NCBI RefSeq assembly: GCF_003813985.1
Contig: NZ_CP033897.1
Span: forward strand, 124,001 to 188,000
DNA from: Corynebacterium gerontici
GTDB lineage: Bacteria > Actinomycetota > Actinomycetes > Mycobacteriales > Mycobacteriaceae
DNA length: 64,000 bases
Direction: 5' to 3'
This document shows, in pieces, positions 46,988-58,587 of the stretch. The position numbers and the translations under genes are program-made. The first letter of the stretch is position 1; each line of letters starts with the position of its first letter. The notes beneath the pieces were generated by a model, which worked only from the letters and a program-made list of their open reading frames with translations, did no database searches and was not told the origin of the DNA.

Positions 46988-48120
46988 GCTGCTTGGGCTG
47001 CGACGGCGAGGAGTTGTGGGGTTGTGGCTCGGATGGCGGCGAGGTGGATGGATGCGCCTTTGCCTGGGAGCGCGATGGCGGAGATGCCGGCCATGTTGCA
47101 CATGGTGGCCCAGGGGGTCCATTGGGTTTGGGCGTGGAAGTCTTCTTCTGGGCTCATGGCGGAGAAGTGCCCTACTGGTGGAGGGTTGAAGGCGATGGTG
47201 GGGGTGAGCAGGATGTCGATGTCCCAGGCGCGCAGGAGTTGCTGGTGCACGCTGAGGAATTCGGCGGTGGCTGCTTGGGCGCGATGGCGGCTGATGTGGG
47301 TGCCACGTTCGCGTAGCCATGCCACGAGTGGTGATGCTTCGCCTTGGATTTTTGCTGAGCGTAGGGCAAGGACCTCGGAAAAGGCTTGGAAGGGTGCGTC
47401 GCCGTAGGGGCGCTGTACGCTCGTGACCTCATGGCCTGCGGCGCTGAGTTGGCTGGCGGCGGCGTCGACGGCTTCGAGCATGTGCTCGGCCACGGTGACT
47501 TCTGCGTGTACTGGTTCGGTGAGCACTCCGATGCGGTGCGGTTGCGCCGACTCGGGGCGGATGCGGTGGAGACGGTGGACGTCGGCAAGCGAAGTGCACA
47601 GGAAGCCTTGGGCGACGGGGTTGGCGCGGGCGATGTTGTGGGCGGGTTTGAAGCCGATGATGTTGCAACAGGCCGCGGGGATTCGGATGGAGCCGCCGCC
47701 GTCTGATCCGTGGGCGGCGCGGACGAGCCCCCTGGCCACCGCTACTGCCGCGCCGCCGGAGGATCCGCCGGGTGTGAACCCCGAGGGGGCGATGGGTGCT
47801 GCTTGGCCCACAGGTTCCGTGTAGGCGGTGAGTCCGAGTTCGCAGGTCAGCGTTTTGCCGGGGATGATGGCGCCGCGCATTTGGAGTGCGTGGAGAAAGG
47901 GGTCCGTTTCTGTTGCCATTCGGGTGCGGTGCACGCTGCCAAAGCTGGTGGGCATGCCGGCGACGTCGGCGAGGTCTTTGGCGGGGATGATCCATCCGGC
48001 TAAGTCCCCCTGCGCGCCTACTTGGCGGTGTGCGGCTTCGGCGTCGAAGAATGCGAATCCGTGCTCGCTTGGGTCCATGGCGGCGATGGACTGTGCAAGC
48101 GCTTCGACTTCCTCGTGCAT
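46984..48120 (-). CDS. Amidase (amidase-signature family)
   Basis: A 378-residue amidase-signature hydrolase. The Ser-cisSer-Lys triad is visible: lysine in [19 protein letters not shown], cis-serine in [16 protein letters not shown] and nucleophile serine in [16 protein letters not shown]. It has no signal peptide and would hydrolyse a small amide in the cytoplasm; the substrate is not predictable. It starts near 48120, divergent from pheA with only 24 bases between the start codons, and its TGA overlaps the CPBP start. Confidence 0.88.
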   Translation of the reverse strand: MHEEVEALAQSIAAMDPSEHGFAFFDAEAAHRQVGAQGDLAGWIIPAKDLADVAGMPTSFGSVHRTRMATETDPFLHALQMRGAIIPGKTLTCELGLTAYTEPVGQAAPIAPSGFTPGGSSGGAAVAVARGLVRAAHGSDGGGSIRIPAACCNIIGFKPAHNIARANPVAQGFLCTSLADVHRLHRIRPESAQPHRIGVLTEPVHAEVTVAEHMLEAVDAAASQLSAAGHEVTSVQRPYGDAPFQAFSEVLALRSAKIQGEASPLVAWLRERGTHISRHRAQAATAEFLSVHQQLLRAWDIDILLTPTIAFNPPPVGHFSAMSPEEDFHAQTQWTPWATMCNMAGISAIALPGKGASIHLAAIRATTPQLLAVAAQAA

Positions 48121-48144
48121 GGGATCATGGTACTAGTTAGCGTT

Positions 48145-49056
48145 ATGAGGATCGCGTTTTTAGGCCCCAGTGGAACCTTCACCGAAGCGGCATTGAAGGC
48201 ATTTCAAGCCAGGGGAGTGGTGGCTGAGGCGGAGGCCGTGGCGGCGGCGAACCCACGCGAGGCAATTCAGGCCGTTCGCGCAGGCGAGGTGGATTATGCG
48301 TGCGTTGCCATCGAAAATTCCGTCGATGGACCAGTGACTCCCACCTTCGATGCGCTCGCCGAGGCGGAGGGTGCCCAGATCTACGCCGAGGTGGATCTTG
48401 CCATTGAGTTCGCCCTAATGACGCGAGGCTGCACCCTTGCGCAGGCCAAGAGCATCACCACGCACCCCGTGGCGTATCAGCAGATCCAATCGTGGTTGGG
48501 TGAGCACGCGCCGGGCATCGAGTTCATTGCAGCTAGCTCGAATGCGGCTGCGGCGCAGGCGGTGGCGGAAGGACGCGCCGATGTGGCGGCCGCCCCGGTG
48601 CACGCTGCGGAGATTTACGGCCTTGACGTGCAGGCGGATCACGTTGCCGACGTGCCCGATGCCCGCACCCGCTTTGTGCTCGTGGGAAGGAGCGGCAAGC
48701 CACCGGCGCGTACCGGAGCGGATCGGACCAGTGCCGTGTTTACGTTGCCAAACCGTCCCGGTTCCCTCGTGTCTGCCCTGGGTGAATTTGCGATGCGCGG
48801 GGTAGACCTCACACGCATCGAATCGCGCCCCACGCGCAGCGGCCTGGGCACCTACCGCTTCCACGTGGATATTTTGGGCCACATTGACGATGCCCCGGTG
48901 GGCGAGGCGCTCCAAGCACTGCACATGGCAAGCGAAACGCTGAGCTTTCTGGGATCATGGCCTGCAGAGGGGCTCACCAGAGTTTCGGGGCGCCCCGATG
49001 AAGCCGCGTTGCAGCAGGCGCGTCAGTGGCTTGAGCACATTCGAAAAGGAGCTTAG
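48145..49056 (+). CDS. pheA: Prephenate dehydratase
   Basis: A 303-residue enzyme converting prephenate to phenylpyruvate in phenylalanine synthesis. The catalytic domain begins MRIAFLGPSGTFTEAALKAF, contains CVAIENSVDGPVTPTFD and THPVAYQQIQSWL, and ends with the threonine-arginine-phenylalanine motif ARTRFVLVG. A C-terminal ACT domain follows (FTLPNRPGSLVSALGEF, then IESRPTRSGLGTYRFHVDI), the phenylalanine-binding regulatory site. The ATG at 48145 matches the family start; no ribosome site is visible. The next gene begins right after its stop. Confidence 0.95.
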   Translation: MRIAFLGPSGTFTEAALKAFQARGVVAEAEAVAAANPREAIQAVRAGEVDYACVAIENSVDGPVTPTFDALAEAEGAQIYAEVDLAIEFALMTRGCTLAQAKSITTHPVAYQQIQSWLGEHAPGIEFIAASSNAAAAQAVAEGRADVAAAPVHAAEIYGLDVQADHVADVPDARTRFVLVGRSGKPPARTGADRTSAVFTLPNRPGSLVSALGEFAMRGVDLTRIESRPTRSGLGTYRFHVDILGHIDDAPVGEALQALHMASETLSFLGSWPAEGLTRVSGRPDEAALQQARQWLEHIRKGA

Positions 49057-49668
49057 ATGGCACGCATCATCCTCATGCGACACGGGCTTACCTTCGGCAA
49101 TATCGCCCGCAAACTGGATACCCGTCCGCCCGGTGCAGAGCTTTGCGACGAAGGCCGTGAAGGAGCCGCCGCCGCCGGATTTGAACTTGCGCGCCTGAGC
49201 AACACAGTTGAGCTGGGGTGTTCCTCAGTCGCGATCCGTGCCCAACAAAGCCTGGTGGCCTGCGCGAACACTTATGAACAGGCCACCGCCCGTGCATTGG
49301 AACTGCGGGTGCTGCAAGGTTTGCACGAAGTAGACGCAGGAGATTTTGAAAACTCCAACAGCGAAGCAGCGCACGAAGCCTACGGCAACGCCATGCACGC
49401 CTGGCTCGGTGGCAATAAGGACGCGCGCATGCCCGGTGGTGAATCCGCCGAGGAAGTCATCGAGCGCATGATGCCCACCCTCGAAGTGTTGGCGCAGCAG
49501 GAACATGACGTGTTGGTTGTCACCCACGGCGGGGTGATGCGGATCCTCGGACACTATATTGGGGGTGTGCCGGCCGAACTCATCGCCCAAGTCCCCGTCA
49601 AGAACTCAACCTCGGTGGTCTTGGGAGAGAACTTCCGCTGCGAGTGGTGGGTGAACCGCGCCCTCTAG
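49057..49668 (+). CDS. Histidine phosphatase (phosphoglycerate-mutase-like)
   Basis: A 203-residue enzyme of the histidine phosphatase superfamily. The RHG motif is in ILMRHGLTFGN at the N-terminus and the second catalytic histidine in VLVVTHGGVMRILGH. It lacks the insertions of true glycolytic phosphoglycerate mutase, so a phosphatase role is more likely. The ATG immediately follows the pheA stop, indicating an operon with pheA, as in related corynebacteria. It converges with the metallopeptidase gene, overlapping by four bases. Confidence 0.88.
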   Translation: MARIILMRHGLTFGNIARKLDTRPPGAELCDEGREGAAAAGFELARLSNTVELGCSSVAIRAQQSLVACANTYEQATARALELRVLQGLHEVDAGDFENSNSEAAHEAYGNAMHAWLGGNKDARMPGGESAEEVIERMMPTLEVLAQQEHDVLVVTHGGVMRILGHYIGGVPAELIAQVPVKNSTSVVLGENFRCEWWVNRAL

Positions 49669-50006
49669 GCAATGCCCAGGCGGTGCATCTGTTCGTGATC
49701 CATGCCGAAGTAATGGCCGATTTCGTGCAGCACCGTAATGCGGATCTGCTCCACTAATTCCTCCCTGGTGGAGCAGTAGTTTTTCAGCGACTCGCGGTAG
49801 ATCGTGATGGTATCGGGCAGAAAGCCCGCGTGGTCGAAGGTGCGCTCTGTCAGTGGCACCCCGGTGTACAGCCCCAGCGTGTAGGGGGAATTGGGGTGGG
49901 CGTCCTCGATGAGAACGGCGAGATTACGCACGCGATCGGTGATATGCGTAGGGATTTTCGCCAGGGCGGCGTCGACAAGCTCTTCGAACTCCTCGTCGCT
50001 GACCAC
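49665..50006 (-). CDS. Small zincin-like metallopeptidase family protein
   Basis: A protein of about 113 residues with the zinc-binding motif HEIGHYFGMDHEQM near its C-terminus, following YRESLKNYCSTREELVEQI. Proteins of this minimal zincin family are cytosolic and of unknown substrate. GTG 50006 is preferred since it stands one base after the upstream gene's stop; an ATG at 50033 would overlap that gene by 26 bp. It is translated after the septum-formation protein on the same strand. Confidence 0.85.
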   Translation of the reverse strand: MVSDEEFEELVDAALAKIPTHITDRVRNLAVLIEDAHPNSPYTLGLYTGVPLTERTFDHAGFLPDTITIYRESLKNYCSTREELVEQIRITVLHEIGHYFGMDHEQMHRLGIA

Positions 50007-50007
50007 G

Positions 50008-50985
50008 CTACTGTTCCACTTTCTGCAGTTCATCAGGGTTCACGATCGGCGCGCGCTTGGGACGCTGCGCCGGCGGCTGGCCATTGATCGTGAACTGATC
50101 CTTGGCGGAACCCTGCAGCGTGGCGAACTTGCCTTGATCGCCAAACACCAGCGCGCAATTCACGCTGTGGGATCCGGCGAGCCAAGAGTTGGAGGGCACC
50201 GTGGTCCAGAAGGGCTGCAGGGTGCTTTCGTAAAGGCGATCATCGCTGCCCAAATAATCCCGAGCTGCTTGGGTACACGCGGTGCGCAGATGCTTGTCCT
50301 GCTCCTCTGGGTTCGGCACCCGATCCGGGAACACAGGAGCCAAGTCCACCACCGCGGTCATTTCCAACTGATGGGGATCTTTGCAGTCAACGGCGTGGGC
50401 GCCACCTGCTGCGTCGGTGGCCACGCACTGACCCACCTCGAACACATTCGCCTGATCTTGCTCGGCGGCCTTACCCGTGGTGCTCAGAACGTTGCCGGAA
50501 TCATCGGTGCTCTGTACCCCACACAACAAGGTGCGATCACCTGCATCCCATGACTCCTGCGGCGGCAGGATCGGGGCGATGGAGTATTTACCGTTGGGGT
50601 CGTAGGTTCCCCCCAGGTAAGCAACGGTGGGGTTGAAGCAGAGCTCCTCACGCAATTGCGCTTGGCGGGTGAGGTCTGGGCGCTGCGCATCGGGGCCAAA
50701 CTCCGCGGCTGGGTAGGTTGCCAAATCTTCGCGGGACGATACTTCGAAGCGGTGCGGGCTGGCACAGTCGGTTTGCTCGAAATCTGCTACCTGGCCGTCT
50801 TTATCCGTCCAGGTGAGGCACGCCCCGACGTCTGCGGTGGTGAAAGAGGCAGCCTGCTTGGTTTCCACTTGCTTCATTGGCGTGGGCTCGCTGCCTGCTT
50901 CGTATGCGCCAAGACCGGCGCAGGCAATCAGCGCGCCAACCAAGAGTGCGCGTGCTGCGGATGCGGATCGCCACGATTGATTCAT
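50008..50985 (-). CDS. Septum formation family secreted protein
   Basis: A 325-residue exported protein with an N-terminal signal or anchor ([21 protein letters not shown]). The mature part contains two similar halves with conserved cysteines: [10 protein letters not shown] with [12 protein letters not shown], and [10 protein letters not shown] with [12 protein letters not shown], matching the Septum_form repeat. Disulfides are likely. The ATG at 50985 has GGAAG upstream. It is divergent from serS, with 37 bases between start codons. The precise role in division is not known. Confidence 0.8.
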   Translation of the reverse strand: MNQSWRSASAARALLVGALIACAGLGAYEAGSEPTPMKQVETKQAASFTTADVGACLTWTDKDGQVADFEQTDCASPHRFEVSSREDLATYPAAEFGPDAQRPDLTRQAQLREELCFNPTVAYLGGTYDPNGKYSIAPILPPQESWDAGDRTLLCGVQSTDDSGNVLSTTGKAAEQDQANVFEVGQCVATDAAGGAHAVDCKDPHQLEMTAVVDLAPVFPDRVPNPEEQDKHLRTACTQAARDYLGSDDRLYESTLQPFWTTVPSNSWLAGSHSVNCALVFGDQGKFATLQGSAKDQFTINGQPPAQRPKRAPIVNPDELQKVEQ

Positions 50986-51009
50986 AGTGGCTTCCATCAT
51001 GCCACGCGG

Positions 51010-51015
51010 TAGGGT
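51010..51015 (+). promoter_or_regulatory. -10 element for leaderless serS
   Basis: TAGGGT ends seven bases before the GTG start codon of serS at 51023, so the message should start at the GTG itself. No ribosome site is present. Confidence 0.55.
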
Positions 51016-51022
51016 TGGAGAT

Positions 51023-52282
51023 GTGATTGATCTGAAATTCCTGCGCGAAAACCCTGACATTGTCCGTGAATCTCAGCGCACCCGCGGTGAGGATCCGGCC
51101 CTCGTTGATGAACTGCTGGTGGCCGATGATGCCCGCCGCCAAGCCATCCAGGAAGCAGATGCGCTGCGTTCTGAACAAAAGGCCTTTGGCAAGAAGATCG
51201 GTCAGGCCTCGCCGGAGGATCGTCCTCGCCTACTTGAGGGCTCGAACGAGCTTAAAGCAAAGGTGAAGGCGGCAGAGGAAGCACAAAAGGAAGCCGAAGC
51301 CAAGGTTTTTGAAACGCAGATGCGTTTGAGCAACGTGGTGGAGGGCGCACCTGCCGGTGGGGAAGACGATTTCGTGGTGCTGGAGCATGTTGGCACCCCG
51401 CCGGAGTTCGACTTTGAGCCGAAGGACCACCTTGAACTGGGTGAGTCGCTCGGCCTTATTGATATGAAGCGCGGCACCAAAGTGTCCGGTGCGCGCTTCT
51501 ACTACCTCACCGGCGACGGCGCCATGCTGCAATTGGGCATGCTTACCCTCGCCGCGCAGAAAGCTCGTGCGCGCGGCTTCCAGCTCATGATCCCCCCGGT
51601 GCTCGTGCGCCCCGAGGTGATGCAGGGCACCGGTTTCCTGGGCGCGCACGCTGAGGAGATCTACTACTTAGAACGCGACGATCTCTACCTCGTAGGTACC
51701 TCGGAGGTGGCGCTGGCGGGCTACCATCAGGACGAGATTATTGATCTGAGTAACGGTCCGGTTCGCTACGCCGGTTGGTCTAGCTGCTTCCGCCGCGAGG
51801 CCGGATCCTATGGCAAAGATACCCGTGGTATCCTGCGCGTTCACCAGTTTGACAAGCTTGAGATGTTTGTTTACTGCAAGCCCGAGGAGGCTCAGGCACA
51901 GCACCAGGCGCTGTTGGAGATGGAACGTGAGATGCTCGCTGCGGTAGAGGTTCCCTATCGCATTATCGACGTTGCCGGTGGCGACCTCGGCTCTTCAGCG
52001 GCCCGCAAGTTCGATACTGAGGCGTGGGTGCCAACGCAGAACACCTACCGCGAGCTCACCTCCACCTCGAATTGCACCACCTTCCAGGCGCGTCGCCTGC
52101 AAACCCGCTACCGCGATGAGCAGGGTAAGGCCCAAACCTGTGCCACGTTGAACGGCACGTTGGCCACTACTCGTTGGCTCGTCGCTATCTTGGAAAACAA
52201 CCAGCAGGCCGACGGCAGTGTGGTGGTGCCAGAGGCATTGCGTCCATTCGTGGGCAAGGAAGTTCTAGAACCAAGGAGCTAA
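51023..52282 (+). CDS. serS: Seryl-tRNA synthetase
   Basis: A complete 419-residue class II synthetase charging tRNA-Ser. The N-terminal coiled-coil arm that grips the tRNA spans about residues 25-100. Motif 2 is [21 protein letters not shown] and motif 3 is [16 protein letters not shown]; the ATP and serine pocket includes [11 protein letters not shown]. It begins with GTG ([15 protein letters not shown]), the universal N-terminus of the family. plsC follows after two bases. Confidence 0.97.
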   Translation: MIDLKFLRENPDIVRESQRTRGEDPALVDELLVADDARRQAIQEADALRSEQKAFGKKIGQASPEDRPRLLEGSNELKAKVKAAEEAQKEAEAKVFETQMRLSNVVEGAPAGGEDDFVVLEHVGTPPEFDFEPKDHLELGESLGLIDMKRGTKVSGARFYYLTGDGAMLQLGMLTLAAQKARARGFQLMIPPVLVRPEVMQGTGFLGAHAEEIYYLERDDLYLVGTSEVALAGYHQDEIIDLSNGPVRYAGWSSCFRREAGSYGKDTRGILRVHQFDKLEMFVYCKPEEAQAQHQALLEMEREMLAAVEVPYRIIDVAGGDLGSSAARKFDTEAWVPTQNTYRELTSTSNCTTFQARRLQTRYRDEQGKAQTCATLNGTLATTRWLVAILENNQQADGSVVVPEALRPFVGKEVLEPRS

Positions 52283-52284
52283 AC

Positions 52285-53016
52285 ATGGGTTGGACGAGTC
52301 GCATGGGTTTTCGCATCCCCGAGGGATTAGAGCAGCTTCCCAAGCATCCCGAGTCCCGAGAGTTGGTGTATTCGCGCATCATTATTCCGGCCATCAGGGC
52401 GGCGATGAAAGCGCAAGGCCTGCAGATCACCATTGAAGGTGCAGAACACATTCCAGCGCAGGGTGCTGGGCTGATCGCATGCAATCACACCAGTTACGCG
52501 GATTTCATTTTCGCAGGTATCCCGGCTCAACTTCGCGGCAATCGGCTCGTTCGATTCATGACGAAGCGCGAAATCTTCGACGTCAAAGGCGTTGGTGTCT
52601 TGATGCGCGCCATGAAGCATATCCGCGTGGATCGGGACGCGGGTGCTTCCTCCAGAGAGGAGGCCGTGCGCAGGCTGGAAATGGGGCAGCTGGTGGGCAT
52701 TTTCCCAGAAGGCACCATTTCTAAGACCTTCGAGCTCGGCACGCTAAAAACTGGCGCGGTGCGTATCGCTCAAAGCGCGGATGCGCCGCTGATTCCCATG
52801 GCCATGTGGGGTGCGCAGCAGATTTGGACGAAGGGTCACAAGAAGCGCCTCGGACGCCACAAGTTTGCCATTTGGATGAAGGTGGGCGAGCCCATCGACA
52901 TCGCCGGTGACATTGAAGGCGCCACCGATCGACTCGCCGAGGCTATGCAGGCTTTGCTTGACGACGTCCAACGTGACTTTCACGCAACGCATGGGGAAGT
53001 GAAGCTCGCCCGATGA
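52285..53016 (+). CDS. 1-acyl-glycerol-3-phosphate acyltransferase family protein
   Basis: A 243-residue PlsC-type acyltransferase that would acylate lysophosphatidate or a related lipid at the membrane. Block I is CNHTSYADFIF (NHx4D), block II near VRFMTKREIFD, block III GIFPEGTISKTFELGTLKTGAVRIA and block IV PLIPMAMWG. AAGGAGC precedes the ATG. It is co-transcribed with serS and overlaps the HAD gene by four bases (ATGA). Confidence 0.9.
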   Translation: MGWTSRMGFRIPEGLEQLPKHPESRELVYSRIIIPAIRAAMKAQGLQITIEGAEHIPAQGAGLIACNHTSYADFIFAGIPAQLRGNRLVRFMTKREIFDVKGVGVLMRAMKHIRVDRDAGASSREEAVRRLEMGQLVGIFPEGTISKTFELGTLKTGAVRIAQSADAPLIPMAMWGAQQIWTKGHKKRLGRHKFAIWMKVGEPIDIAGDIEGATDRLAEAMQALLDDVQRDFHATHGEVKLAR

Positions 53017-53828
53017 CTCCCCGGTTGGTTGTCAGTGACGTCGATGGAACGCTGATTACTTCCCAGGAGCGAGTGACTCAGCGTTTGCGTGACGCCATTG
53101 CGCTGCTGGACGGGCGTGCCCAATTTGCGTTGGCCACGGGCAGGCCGCCGCGGTGGATCTTTCCGATCCTTGAACAATTGCCGCTGCGGCCGGTGTGCGT
53201 GTGCGCCAACGGGGCGGTGCTGTATGACTCCGCGAACGACAAGGTGCTGCATGCAACAAACCTTGCGCCAGGGGCCATGCGCAGCATCGTGCGTACTGCC
53301 CGCGAAGCTCTTCCGGGCGGCTGCAGTGTGGCGGTGGAGCGGGTGGGGGAGTCCGCGTTTGAGCACCCTGAAACATTATTCGTGGTGACCCCGGAATACA
53401 TTCACGCCTGGGAAAGCTCAGAGCATGGCGTGGCGGAGGAAGAAGAAATCCTAGCCAAGCCTGCGATGAAACTGCTGCTGCGCTCTGAGCACCTCACCGC
53501 CTCCCAGATGCTTGAAGCGGTTGGGCCGCATATTCCCGCTGAACTGGCGCACGTGACTTTCTCTTTTGACGGCGGTTTGCTGGAGGTATCCGCGCCTGGT
53601 GTTGTGAAGGCCCATGCTTTGAAGATCCTCGCTGAGGATCTCGGCATCGATCGTGAAGACGTCTTGGCCTTTGGCGATATGCCCAACGATATTGAGATGC
53701 TGCGGTGGGCGGGTCACGGCGTCGCCATGGCGAACGCGGATCCGCGCGTGAAAAAGGCGGCCGATGAGGTAACGGCCGCCAATGATGACTTTGGTGTTGC
53801 TCGAGTACTCGAGCGAATTTTTAGCTAG
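53013..53828 (+). CDS. Cof-type HAD hydrolase
   Basis: A 271-residue haloacid-dehalogenase phosphatase of the Cof group. Motif I is VVSDVDGTLITS, motif II ATGRPPRW, motif III includes the lysine in VVKAHALKILAE and motif IV is VLAFGDMPNDIEMLRWAGHGVAMANAD. The central cap domain is of the type acting on small sugar phosphates or nucleotides. Last gene of the serS-plsC unit; it overlaps the convergent amidase gene by eight bases. Confidence 0.9.
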   Translation: MTPRLVVSDVDGTLITSQERVTQRLRDAIALLDGRAQFALATGRPPRWIFPILEQLPLRPVCVCANGAVLYDSANDKVLHATNLAPGAMRSIVRTAREALPGGCSVAVERVGESAFEHPETLFVVTPEYIHAWESSEHGVAEEEEILAKPAMKLLLRSEHLTASQMLEAVGPHIPAELAHVTFSFDGGLLEVSAPGVVKAHALKILAEDLGIDREDVLAFGDMPNDIEMLRWAGHGVAMANADPRVKKAADEVTAANDDFGVARVLERIFS

Positions 53829-55845
53829 CTTGGATATCCACCGCGCCCGTTGCCGGGTCGAAAGTGATGTAACCGTGCTGGAAATCTACGCGGATCAACC
53901 CATTGTCCGTGCGGTGCTCCATGTTCACCGGCAATCCAAGGGGGCCTGCTTCAAAGCCCTGCGCCGCCCAAGCGTCGCCGATCTTGCCCCAGAGAGCCTG
54001 TGCGCCGGTGCTGGGTGAAGAGACGATGATGCCCTTGTCAAAGAGCGCATAACTGACGTCTTCGCCAGTCTTTGAGGCGTACTTGGTGGTGCCGGAACGC
54101 GGGTTGCCGAGCACTGGCCCGTACTGCTTCTGGAGGTTATTCCAAGCCTTGGCAATCTCGTCATTGTCGGAGGCCTGCACAAGCTGATTGACGATCGCGG
54201 GGACGTCGGAAAGCTTGAGGCCCTTGGCAATGGTCACGTCACCCAGGGTGGCGAGGTCGAAGTTCTTGGGGGTTTGACCCTGCTGGAGATCCAACGCCAG
54301 GCCAAGCAGCGAGTTCAGTGCCTGGGTGGGGTTCATCGCTGCCAGAGACTTCAAGTAATCCTCGGCAGAAGCGGTGGTGTTCACCGTCGCGGTTTTTTCT
54401 GCTGCTGGCTTCGGCGCCGGAGCTGCCTGGGAGGTGGTCTTCTCTGCAGTGGTTTGAGTGGTGGTCTTCGTGGATGGCTTCGTGCTGGTCTTCTGTTCCG
54501 CAGTTGAGGGCTTCACGGCCTTGACCACTTTGTTGGCCTCGCTGGCAAGATCCGTGGTGGACTTGCCGGAGTTGATCTCGTCGTACTTCTTCTTGGCAAT
54601 GGAGCGGATGGTGCCCATCGCTGCATAACCAGCATTGCCGGGGCAGGTGGTGGTGCCAACGTCGCGGTGCGCGAAGATGTTCGGCAGGGTGACCTGCTGG
54701 CCATAGGCGTACTTGGAGTAGCTAGTGCCTTCGGAGGTGTGGACACCGGAACCGACCGGGTTGAGGTGAGCCACAGCGGCGCGCCAGCCGAGGATTTCGC
54801 CTACGGCCTGGATGGTGGCGGCGGAAGGAGCCACGGTTTCATAGTTGCCCATCATGGACACAGCCCAGGTGTTCTCGTTGAAGCCACCTGCGTGGGCGCC
54901 CCACACGTCCTTGTTCAGTCCGCCGTAGCGGCCTTCATAAAGGTTGCCGTACTTATCGGCAAGCGATTGGTATCCGATGTCGCACCAGCCCAAGGTTTGG
55001 GCGTGGTACTGATAAATGCCGCGCACAATTCCCGGGGCCTGTGCGGGGCTGTAGTTGTTGGAACCAGCGGTGTGGTGCACGACCAGGCCGGAAACGCCGT
55101 CGAAATACTCGGGGGTTTGGCAGCGCATGGACTCATCTGCACCCCAACCTTTGCGGGAAATGATCTTGGGCATGCCATCGGAATCGGCAGCAAGGTTGAT
55201 CCCGTTTTCCGGCAGTGCGGACTCGCCGCCGTCGACGAACACAACGTCTACGGCATTGGCTGGCGCGACCTCGGCAACGGGCTTGATGTCGCCAATGTTG
55301 GTTTTGAGCTCTTGCTGTGCGCTCTCAACAGCCTTTGCTGCCTTATTCACCTCGGTCTTGGCGGTTTCCGCCACGAGCTCAACGCCACTCATGGCTACCT
55401 GAACGGTGTTCGTTGGCTCGATGTAAATGAGGTCGGTGCCGCGCTTGCCGGAGCCACCGGCGCCGAAGTTCAGCGGTTCAGTGTCATACCACTCGGACCA
55501 GCTTCCGTCGGGGCGCTGTGCGCGGACGAATGCGGCGATGTCTTGATCGCCTTCCCAGGTCAGCGCGAACTGCGAGAAGGTCTCATCGCGGTGGAACTCC
55601 TTGACGGTGCGCTTGCCTGCGCCGCCCTGCGCGGCGATGGCGGCGTCGTCGATCGCGACGTTGATGCCGTCGGCGAGGCTTTGGGTGTCCAATGAGGCGG
55701 TGACGGGTGCGATGCCCTCACCGTCGGTGTTGATCACATGGGTAGCTTGGAGGCCCACCACGCCGGAAGCTGCTACTGCCAGGGCAGATAGGAGCGCTAT
55801 GACCGGGCGCTGCTTGGTGGAAATGAGGCGGCGTCGCTGCTGCAC
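53821..55845 (-). CDS. Secreted N-acetylmuramoyl-L-alanine amidase (PGRP type)
   Basis: A 674-residue exported peptidoglycan hydrolase. The signal region is RPVIALLSALAVAASGVVGL. The amidase_2/PGRP domain (about 230-410) has the zinc ligands in GLVVHHTAGSNNY and IFAHRDVGTTTCPGN, the tyrosine YQYHAQTLGWCDIGY and NLYEGRYGGL. A threonine-, lysine- and proline-rich linker (about 440-500) leads to a C-terminal region with LGFP-like repeats (YGPVLGNPRSGT, EAGPLGLPVN) that may bind the arabinogalactan-mycolate layer. Position next to glf resembles the Mycobacterium Rv3811-glf order as I recall it. CTAGGAG precedes the ATG. Confidence 0.9.
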   Translation of the reverse strand: MQQRRRLISTKQRPVIALLSALAVAASGVVGLQATHVINTDGEGIAPVTASLDTQSLADGINVAIDDAAIAAQGGAGKRTVKEFHRDETFSQFALTWEGDQDIAAFVRAQRPDGSWSEWYDTEPLNFGAGGSGKRGTDLIYIEPTNTVQVAMSGVELVAETAKTEVNKAAKAVESAQQELKTNIGDIKPVAEVAPANAVDVVFVDGGESALPENGINLAADSDGMPKIISRKGWGADESMRCQTPEYFDGVSGLVVHHTAGSNNYSPAQAPGIVRGIYQYHAQTLGWCDIGYQSLADKYGNLYEGRYGGLNKDVWGAHAGGFNENTWAVSMMGNYETVAPSAATIQAVGEILGWRAAVAHLNPVGSGVHTSEGTSYSKYAYGQQVTLPNIFAHRDVGTTTCPGNAGYAAMGTIRSIAKKKYDEINSGKSTTDLASEANKVVKAVKPSTAEQKTSTKPSTKTTTQTTAEKTTSQAAPAPKPAAEKTATVNTTASAEDYLKSLAAMNPTQALNSLLGLALDLQQGQTPKNFDLATLGDVTIAKGLKLSDVPAIVNQLVQASDNDEIAKAWNNLQKQYGPVLGNPRSGTTKYASKTGEDVSYALFDKGIIVSSPSTGAQALWGKIGDAWAAQGFEAGPLGLPVNMEHRTDNGLIRVDFQHGYITFDPATGAVDIQAS

Positions 55846-56024
55846 GAAGTTCTCCTAGTGGTGATTTGTCACGTAACTGCTGTATAGCCTAGAGCATTGC
55901 AGTGAAAGAAGAAACTATTGCGACACGAGAAACTTGTGTTATTCGTGTGACTAATGGTTTGGAATGGCTTCCAAGTCGCGTGCATTCGGGCGTGTGCAGG
56001 CCGAGATGGCAATAGAAAGGTTGC

Positions 56025-57203
<1,179 letters not shown>

Positions 57204-57252
57204 ACCGCGTTGGGACGTCGAAAAGAAGGGCAAGCCGTGTTTTACTAACTAG

Positions 57253-58587
57253 GTGAGCCCGAATCCCTATCCTGCGCCAACGCAGTATCCCACCTATCAA
57301 CTTCAGCCAGCTCAGAAGCCGAGCATCGGGCGCGTGTACACGCTGCTCGATAGCGTATTCGTGGCCACTGGGCTGGCTTTGGTGTTTTGGTACGTTCTCG
57401 TTTTGCTGCTCTCTGGGCTGGAGCTCACCTGGCGCAGCGTCATTTTGCTGCTGATCTTCTGGTTTACCCTGACCTATCTGGCGCTGCCGCGTATGCACCA
57501 GCTTTTCACCACCGTCTACATTCCCGACTACTTCATGGCCCGCACCAAAACAGGCGATGGCGTGTTGGGTGACCCCGTCAACCTGGCGGTGGTGGGTAGC
57601 GAGGAAGATCTGCACGCGGCGATGCGGCGTGCGCGCTGGGTGAAAGCTGACCCGATTACCCTTCGATCCTCACTGGGCATCATCATGAGCTCGCTCAAGC
57701 GAACCTCCTATCCAGCGGCACCGGTGTCCAATCTTTTCCTGTTTGGCAAGAAGCACGATTTTGCCTATCAGCAAGAGGTCGACGGCAATGCCTCGCAGCG
57801 CCACCACATCCGCTTTTGGAAAGTGCCCTCAGGTTGGCTCCTGCCTGGATCGAAGAAGGTGGACTGGCTCGCCGCCGGCACCTACGACAAATCTGTCGGA
57901 TTGTCCTCGCTCACGCTGCAAATCACCCACAAGATCGACGCAAACACCGACGCAGAGCGGGATTACGTGATTGACTCCGTGCGCTTCGAAGATGCCGAGT
58001 GCGAGGTAGAAGTAATTGAAAATTTCTCCACTGCCTATCACGACAAAAACGGTGGCGGCGACGCGGTGCACACTGACGGTAATTTACCCATCCTTGATGT
58101 GACGGGTGCGGCGGATCGCGCGCAAGGCATGGAGCTGGGGCAAGAAGATCACCTCATGCACTTGAGCAACCAGCGCATAGACAAGAAGCTGGATAAAGAA
58201 ATCCCACCGCCGCAGCTCGGCTTCGTTGGTCTCGCCATTGCAGGCAAATTCATCGTGCAGATGCTCGCCATCGTGACCTTGGGTTTGCTCCATGATCCTG
58301 AGTACTCCAACCTCCTGCCCAATGCGTTGAGCGGAATAGCTCTGACGGTATTCGAGGGTGTGCTGTTTGGTTTTACTATCAAGAGAAGCCGCTGGGCACG
58401 GTTGATTCTGCTCATCATCGTCAGCATTGGCGCCATTGATGAAATGTGGCGACTCACCATGGCTGAGGATCACGGCATCTTTGCCTCGCTCAATGTTGGT
58501 TTATCGGTACTCGTTGTGCTGTCTCTCAGTGCACCTGCGGTGCGCGCCTGGGTCTTTGCGCTTCGTCGACGTTCAGGAGTGGTATGA
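57253..58587 (+). CDS. LssY_C-domain membrane protein
   Basis: A 444-residue protein with two N-terminal membrane helices (SVFVATGLALVFWYVLVLLL and SVILLLIFWFTLTYLAL), a central globular part and four C-terminal helices. The central stretch DPVNLAVVGSEEDLHAAMRRARWVKADPITLRSS matches the LssY_C domain, seen in membrane proteins of lipid and envelope metabolism and of unknown biochemistry. It begins with GTG and its TGA overlaps the lipoprotein ATG (ATGA). The place between glf and glfT2 suggests a cell-envelope function. Confidence 0.78.
   Translation: MSPNPYPAPTQYPTYQLQPAQKPSIGRVYTLLDSVFVATGLALVFWYVLVLLLSGLELTWRSVILLLIFWFTLTYLALPRMHQLFTTVYIPDYFMARTKTGDGVLGDPVNLAVVGSEEDLHAAMRRARWVKADPITLRSSLGIIMSSLKRTSYPAAPVSNLFLFGKKHDFAYQQEVDGNASQRHHIRFWKVPSGWLLPGSKKVDWLAAGTYDKSVGLSSLTLQITHKIDANTDAERDYVIDSVRFEDAECEVEVIENFSTAYHDKNGGGDAVHTDGNLPILDVTGAADRAQGMELGQEDHLMHLSNQRIDKKLDKEIPPPQLGFVGLAIAGKFIVQMLAIVTLGLLHDPEYSNLLPNALSGIALTVFEGVLFGFTIKRSRWARLILLIIVSIGAIDEMWRLTMAEDHGIFASLNVGLSVLVVLSLSAPAVRAWVFALRRRSGVV

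Noticed and set aside
55861..55872. GTGATTTGTCAC as a GlxR/CRP-type operator upstream of the PGRP amidase
   Set aside because: The half sites are separated by four bases rather than six as in the known consensus.
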